A DNA stretch of 64,000 nucleotides from Papilionanthe hookeriana x Papilionanthe teres. Lineage: Eukaryota > Streptophyta > Magnoliopsida > Asparagales > Orchidaceae. How positions within the stretch are numbered: the first letter of the stretch is position 1; each line of letters begins with the position of its first letter. The stretch covers positions 76,779,877 through 76,843,876 of the forward strand of contig CM040426.1 in the NCBI GenBank assembly GCA_022702705.1. Reading direction: 5' to 3'. Below the pieces are notes generated by a model. The model saw only the letters and a program-made list of their open reading frames with translations. It did no database searches and had not been told where the DNA came from. The translations under genes were made by a program, and so were the position numbers. Below, piece after piece: positions 60,901-64,000 of this stretch.

Positions 60901-60905
60901 TGATG
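36284..60905 (+). CDS. NAA35: NatC N-terminal acetyltransferase auxiliary subunit NAA35/MAK10 (5' part, five coding exons)
   Basis: Five exons at 36284-36383, 42190-42257, 58545-58703, 59050-59217 and 60755-60905 join in phase and encode the conserved N-terminus of Mak10/NAA35. Exon 1 gives VWADASPLIAAACS, exon 2 DGELIHGENFNLFAAMSALE, exon 3 IMDPKMDPGM and CCIDVMDHLLSCE, exon 4 TWHKGHSLAQTVFSCIY, and exon 5 EEDFFTMAYGLPL. All introns are GT-AG. The protein scaffolds the NatC complex with the catalytic NAA30 and NAA38, which acetylates nascent proteins beginning Met-hydrophobic at the ribosome. About 215 residues are visible; the rest lies beyond 64000. Intron 1 is 5.8 kb, intron 2 is 16.3 kb, and intron 5 exceeds 3 kb. 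Their bulk is largely transposons. Confidence 0.94.
37122..37193. repeat. (GT)n-rich microsatellite in NAA35 intron 1
   Basis: Alternating purine-pyrimidine tract of gt with gc interruptions, about 70 bp. Such tracts are prone to slippage and to Z-DNA. Confidence 0.95.
37620..38345 (-). pseudogene. copia reverse transcriptase/RNase H remnant
   Basis: Minus-strand pieces match copia RT in order: HHDGFIDCRKTHLI followed by YIRIHEINYYKDF (about 38230-38340), EQPIGYVARE near 38055-38085, EEIGLLRYKSVNSPM near 37770-37815, and KLICLTVTQLDVSFIVSAVS near 37640-37700. These correspond to the RT fingers/palm and the RT-RNase H connection. Many stops separate them. Confidence 0.8.
39290..39590 (-). pseudogene. 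copia integrase remnant
   Basis: Minus-strand reading gives FKCNACDFVIHQCAPF and then IHSEISQPTRVITHDDFCYF, equivalent to the C-x2-C zinc site and the first catalytic-Asp region of copia integrases (the Asp-equivalent position is not Asp here). A 97-codon open frame overlaps it but mixes frames. Confidence 0.72.
41281..41292 (-). other. Degenerate copia primer-binding site
   Basis: On the minus strand TGATATCAAAGC differs from the usual initiator-Met tRNA site TGGTATCAGAGC only by two G-to-A changes, as expected from decay of methylated cytosines. Confidence 0.7.
42190..42257 (+). CDS. NAA35: NAA35 exon 2
   Basis: Acceptor tttctag, donor gtactt at 42258. It codes for ELRDGELIHGENFNLFAAMS and ends ALE, one of the most conserved parts of Mak10 proteins. 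The phase is 0 at its end. Confidence 0.95.
42258..45226. other. 5' part of NAA35 intron 2, no recognised element
   Basis: About 3 kb of AT-rich intron. I see no open frame, RNA gene or paired repeat that I can support. Some of 43.3-44.7 kb has the look of old repeat sequence. Confidence 0.4.
45232..50539 (+). mobile_element. Solo LTR 1, Tat-type, 5308 bp, in NAA35 intron 2
   Basis: Starts TGTTGACCTC and ends GGCCGACA, with a perfect 5-bp TSD AGTGC (45227-45231 and 50540-50544). No internal region is attached, so LTR-LTR recombination is inferred. It shares terminal sequences, the 5' terminal palindrome and three 3' hairpins with the LTR at 8770-16066 but is diverged, so it is a related subfamily. 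Orientation is the same as NAA35. Confidence 0.93.
46141..46148 (+). promoter_or_regulatory. Putative TATA box of solo LTR 1
   Basis: TATATAAG at the end of a GC-rich stretch, about 0.9 kb into the LTR. It could start transcription in the sense direction within the NAA35 intron. Confidence 0.5.
51300..51541. mobile_element. MITE, family M1 copy 2
   Basis: gggaaatgtacatacgtagc at the left and a decayed right end (gtaattgct). The internal blocks acacaattcttatgtattta and gcatgaaaatgtgtatttca match the other M1 copies. The TSD is not clear. It lies between the two solo LTRs in intron 2. Confidence 0.75.
51867..57298 (-). mobile_element. Solo LTR 2, Tat-type, 5432 bp, inverted in NAA35 intron 2
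   Basis: On the plus strand it starts TGTCGGCC and ends GAGGTCAACA, the reverse of the family termini, with a perfect 5-bp TSD ACTAC (51862-51866 and 57299-57303). All three conserved hairpins are present in reverse. Orientation is opposite to NAA35 and to solo LTR 1, which lies 1.3 kb away. Confidence 0.93.
51943..51981. repeat. (TA)n microsatellite within solo LTR 2
   Basis: About 19 uninterrupted TA units close to the 3' end of the inverted LTR. Confidence 0.95.
57304..58544. other. 3' part of NAA35 intron 2
   Basis: AT-rich intron ending in an acceptor ...taatatag before exon 3. No repeat or gene is recognised. Confidence 0.5.
58545..58703 (+). CDS. NAA35: NAA35 exon 3
   Basis: Acceptor atatag, donor gtactg at 58704, phase 0 at both ends, 53 codons. 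It contains IMDPKMDPGM, the signature stretch of the Mak10 family, and ends CIDVMDHLLSCE. Confidence 0.97.
58736..58970. mobile_element. MITE, family M1 copy 3
   Basis: ggaagatgcacatacatctt to tatgtaaatgcccc, with the shared tgtgtttacatatc block. It begins only 33 bp after the exon 3 donor site. The TSD is degraded. Confidence 0.8.
59050..59217 (+). CDS. NAA35: NAA35 exon 4
   Basis: Acceptor tttgcag, donor gtaagc at 59218, 56 codons, phase 0 at both ends. It codes for TWHKGHSLAQTVFSCIYLL and AAVSDARTHE. Confidence 0.96.
59303..59552. mobile_element. MITE, family M1 copy 4 (250 bp)
   Basis: ggaaaatttacatacctagc to tatgtaaatgcccc. Flanks tattgataa and ttcagataa agree at 6 of 9 positions. It starts 85 bp after the exon 4 donor. 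Confidence 0.83.
60386..60638. mobile_element. MITE, family M1 copy 5 (253 bp), best preserved
   Basis: Starts ggggcatttacataaatacc and ends ggtagttatgtatatttccc, imperfect inverted repeats of about 20 bp. It has a perfect 9-bp TSD, attaatcta (60377-60385 and 60639-60647), which points to a Mutator-like family. It ends about 115 bp before exon 5 and lies in the opposite orientation to copies 1-4. Confidence 0.92.
60755..60905 (+). CDS. NAA35: NAA35 exon 5
   Basis: Acceptor attaatag, donor gttagc at 60906, 50 codons plus one base. It codes for EEDFFTMAYGLPLKGDGDEK through RQLRACKVQASRKKPSD. The next exon is not in the window. Confidence 0.94.
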
Positions 60906-62869
60906 GTTAGCATTAAGACTTTGACATATTTATCATCATCATCATCATCATCATCATTTAAATTTTGTTAGTGTTCCAAATACATTTAATAGCTGTTTTA
61001 ATTTTATTTATTACCTTTTGTTTTTTCGGGTATAATATTCATGCATTCGATGTGGATGTTGTAGTTAGTAAATTTTAATTATGTATGAAGCTGAATTGAT
61101 TAACAAAATTGTTTCTCTCAATTAATTTTTTTTTTTTTTGGAATTCTTCTTTCTCCCACTTATGACTTTTATCAATTCTTAGCAATCATACTTTTTTGTG
61201 CTTTTTTGTGTTCCTTTTCTCTTGATTCTCTCACAAATTTAGCCCTTCGAATATACCTTTTTTCGCAATCCTTGTTTATGAGATACTATATATGGTATAT
61301 AAATTCTTCTACTTGTGGCTAAACAATGCAGTTTATATCCATCCTTCTGACGTTGGATTCCATTATTTTTTTGCCCTTCCAGAAAATTTGCTTAAATTTA
61401 TGTCAAATTAAATTTAAAATATTTAATTATCTGGTAATTTAATCGAGTCTTTCTTATTTCACTGAAGCTTAGGGAGTTAATTAATATGTTACAACTTAGA
61501 ATTGTAGAAATTGCTTCTTTACCATAGATTTGAAAGATTTGAATTGAGAACAGTTTAATGATTCTTAAAACTTTTTATTTTATCTTTTTTTCTTTGTTCC
61601 TCTGAGAATAACCTTTTGCCTTTTCTTTCTTGCTCTTATTGTTGGATGGCTCTAAGATTAGCGGCGACACGACGCATGATGGATTCTGTTGGTTAAATAT
61701 AAGTTGTAATAGAGGTTGTTTCAACTCAATTGATTGAATATACTATCAACGTCTATTATGGAATTTGACTTATGATAATTGAGGTAGCGATAAACTCAAA
61801 TCATCTGAGTGACAAACATATCATATTTAGTTTACAATAATTTAACATAAGGTAATTGAGCAGAAGTATTCTTAAGTATTCTACTTTATTTGACTACAAA
61901 GCTTTTAAAAATACCTGTATCCATATCATAATATTTGACTTTTATTATATTCATATTTCACCGTGCTTCCTATCTTATAGTCGAAAACACAAAAAATTGG
62001 GTAATTGCTTCAAAACTTGACCCTTAACCAAAATCAATCTTAACTTTACCTTAACTTGAAATAACAGTTAAAGTAATATTAGTTGAGCTTGGAAATCTCA
62101 GTAAGATAAAAAACTATTTTAAACTAAAATTCAAATATTCATGAAACCAAACTATTACGATTTATATTAATCATGAACTAGATAAGATAAACTAAAATAA
62201 ACATAGACTAATCAGTGCATCACTGTCATTAGTATAAAGAGGTTTTTTTTTAATAGTATTTGGCATAATAATATATTAGGAAATCTCACAAAAAAGTTTA
62301 AGGAGATTTTAATGTACAATCAAAATCTGCATTATGCTACTCAAGTTTACAAGTATTAACATAGGAGGCTTTATAATATTAATTTGTTTAATTTAATTAT
62401 TTTTTAACTTAAAATATTTTACTTTATCCTTATAATTTATTATGTATGAGGATATAGGCTCATTAGCCATTTATAGATTGTAAACTGTATTAAATACATA
62501 TCACATAATAGGTTTGAAAACACAGCCCAAAGTCTAAATATTGAGGATCCTTTTGCCAACGACAAGGTTTTAACTTTATCACCCTTGTTTTACATGTCAA
62601 CATAATCTTTTCAATTTGAGGGCCCTTTATTCTTCATATGAGCTCACCTTTGTTGCTCACTTGTATTGTTAATAACATATAAATTTGAGGACACTTTTGC
62701 CTTTGTACGGGCTCACCTTTATCGTCCACATGTAAATTTTATTGATACCATATAAATTTGTGGGCTCTTTTGCCATCTATATAGACCGTGGGCAGCACAA
62801 GGAATTTTGAAAACTTTTGTCGTTTTACCTTTTTACCTGAAATTAACTATTGATTAATATAGGAATCAT
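60906..62869. other. NAA35 intron 5, AT-rich part
   Basis: Contains an (ATC)n microsatellite at 60931-60957. No gene or defined repeat is otherwise recognised. Confidence 0.5.
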
Positions 62870-63810
62870 ATGTGGTAGTGACGGGGCTAGGGGAGCCAAC
62901 TAGCTGAATCGGTTGGCAACAAATCTAATGCATATCCAGTGGACCGGACAGGATTTCAACGGGGCGGGATTGCCGCCTCCACCCTCTCCTATTTCTTTCC
63001 TTTCTTGTTCTTCTCCATATGGGAGTCTTTAAATCACTATCTTCTAGATTTGGGACTGCCGCCCCACCCATTCTCTTTTGTATTCTTCTTCTACTCCTTT
63101 CCTTTTGTTGTCTTCTCTTATTTCTGTCTTTTTGTTCCTCTCCATATGAGAGTCTATAAATTATTTTTTTATGGAGGTAGGTTTTAGGTTTTGCTTGTTG
63201 CTGATTCAAAGTCTCCCTTGGAGTCTTCTCCTCTCCTAATGAAGGTTGTATCCAACGATGGGTGGTGCTTCCGCTGCATCTTGCTCCGAGGTGATGTTGT
63301 ATCTTCTTCTATCATCTTCTGTGCCCCTTCTCCTCCATTCCCTTTAGCTACTGGCCTCTCCAACCTGTACCCCCACACCTTGCCGCCCCTTTCCTGCAGC
63401 ATATCCTTGCTGTCCAGCCATCCAACCTGCAGCCTAGCACTCTGCGGCCCCCTTCTTGCAGCACACTAGTGCTGTCCAGCCATCCAACCTGCACCCTAGC
63501 ACCCTGCGGCCCCCTTCTTGCAGCACACTAGTGCTGTCCAGCCATCCCACCTTCATCCCAGCACCTGGTCACCAATCTTCCTTCATTCTCATAGCCGTCC
63601 CACTTCTCCGGCCCACCTACCGGCGACCAAATCACCTTCTCTAAACTACTCCATAGCCTCCGACCTTGACCCCTCTTGTACCACTTCGTCGACGCCACCA
63701 CCGCGCTTGGATCTTCTCTTCTAGTCCTGGCTGGAGAGTCGTATCATTGTATTTTCCTTTCCAGTTTGAGTTACATTGTAACCATAATTCTGTATCAATA
63801 AAAGTTTTAT
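62870..63810 (+). other. GC-richer block in NAA35 intron 5, possible unclassified repeat
   Basis: The start (62880-62965) loosely resembles a tRNA-derived SINE head (ggttggcaac, then ccggacaggatttcaac). Pyrimidine-rich sequence, a 62-bp tandem repeat and an aataaaagtttt polyadenylation-like end (about 63797-63808) follow. No TSD or protein was found. It could be a transposon, a processed transcript copy or a gene fragment. Confidence 0.35.
63382..63565. repeat. 62-bp tandem repeat, about three copies
   Basis: Units beginning gctgtccagccatcc at 63409, 63471 and 63533 with partial copies on both sides. The shared block ctgcggcccccttcttgcag shows near-identity of the central copies. Confidence 0.92.
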
Positions 63811-64000
63811 TTTGTTTCCATTGATTTCCTAACTAGTTTCAATATCAGGTAGTGAACAACATAAGAGAAGTGGAAATGATTTGAGTACCTGCTGTCCAAT
63901 TCTGGTCTTTTAGCACTTGGTTTCTCAAACAAGGTTGATATCAAAATTTGTTCTTCTCTATGCTGGCAAAACTTGCTAATGTGCTTGATATGATGTTGAA

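Noticed and set aside
63849..63900. Possible NAA35 exon 6 after an ...atatcag acceptor
   Set aside because: The reading frame that would continue exon 5 does not give recognisable Mak10 sequence.

Overview
The window is nuclear DNA of a flowering plant. The evidence is spliced plant genes with GT-AG introns of up to 16 kb, plant-type Ty3/gypsy (Tat lineage) and Ty1/copia retrotransposons, MITEs, and a plant-type ALKBH9/10 domain. I cannot name the species. Coordinates come from reading the sequence and are exact only where a splice site, repeat end or target-site duplication (TSD) is stated.

Left part, 1-26.4 kb, is retrotransposon. A Tat-lineage element (copy A) enters from the left edge with protease, RT, RNase H, a second archaeal-type RNase H and integrase. 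It then carries an extra 3' gene whose product is an ALKBH9/10-like 2-oxoglutarate/Fe(II) oxygenase, the RNA m6A demethylase family. An 84-bp tandem array follows, then a 7.3-kb LTR (8770-16066), a primer-binding site, and a second internal region (copy B, 16067-24953) with gag and pol. Copy B stops just after integrase, exactly where an inverted piece of the same LTR (24954-26377) is joined, so it lacks the ALKBH gene. Both polyproteins are broken by many small indels.

Middle part, 26.4-36.3 kb, holds a 423-bp Ty1/copia solo LTR with a perfect TSD, a MITE, a short tandem duplication, and the intact single-exon gene for the ribosome-maturation GTPase EFL1 (minus strand, 30899-34006). A foldback element and an hAT-type element lie in the 2.3-kb divergent region between EFL1 and the next gene.

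Right part, 36.3-64 kb, is the 5' portion of NAA35/MAK10, the auxiliary subunit of the NatC N-terminal acetyltransferase (plus strand). Five coding exons are visible and the gene runs off the right edge. Its introns are swollen by transposons. Intron 1 holds a decayed antisense copia element. Intron 2 (16.3 kb) holds two solo LTRs of about 5.3-5.4 kb in opposite orientations, each with a perfect 5-bp TSD. Four MITEs of one family lie in introns 2, 3 and 4.

The most noteworthy observations are the ALKBH demethylase domain carried by a Tat retrotransposon, and a set of hairpins conserved (one covarying) near the 3' end of three related LTRs.
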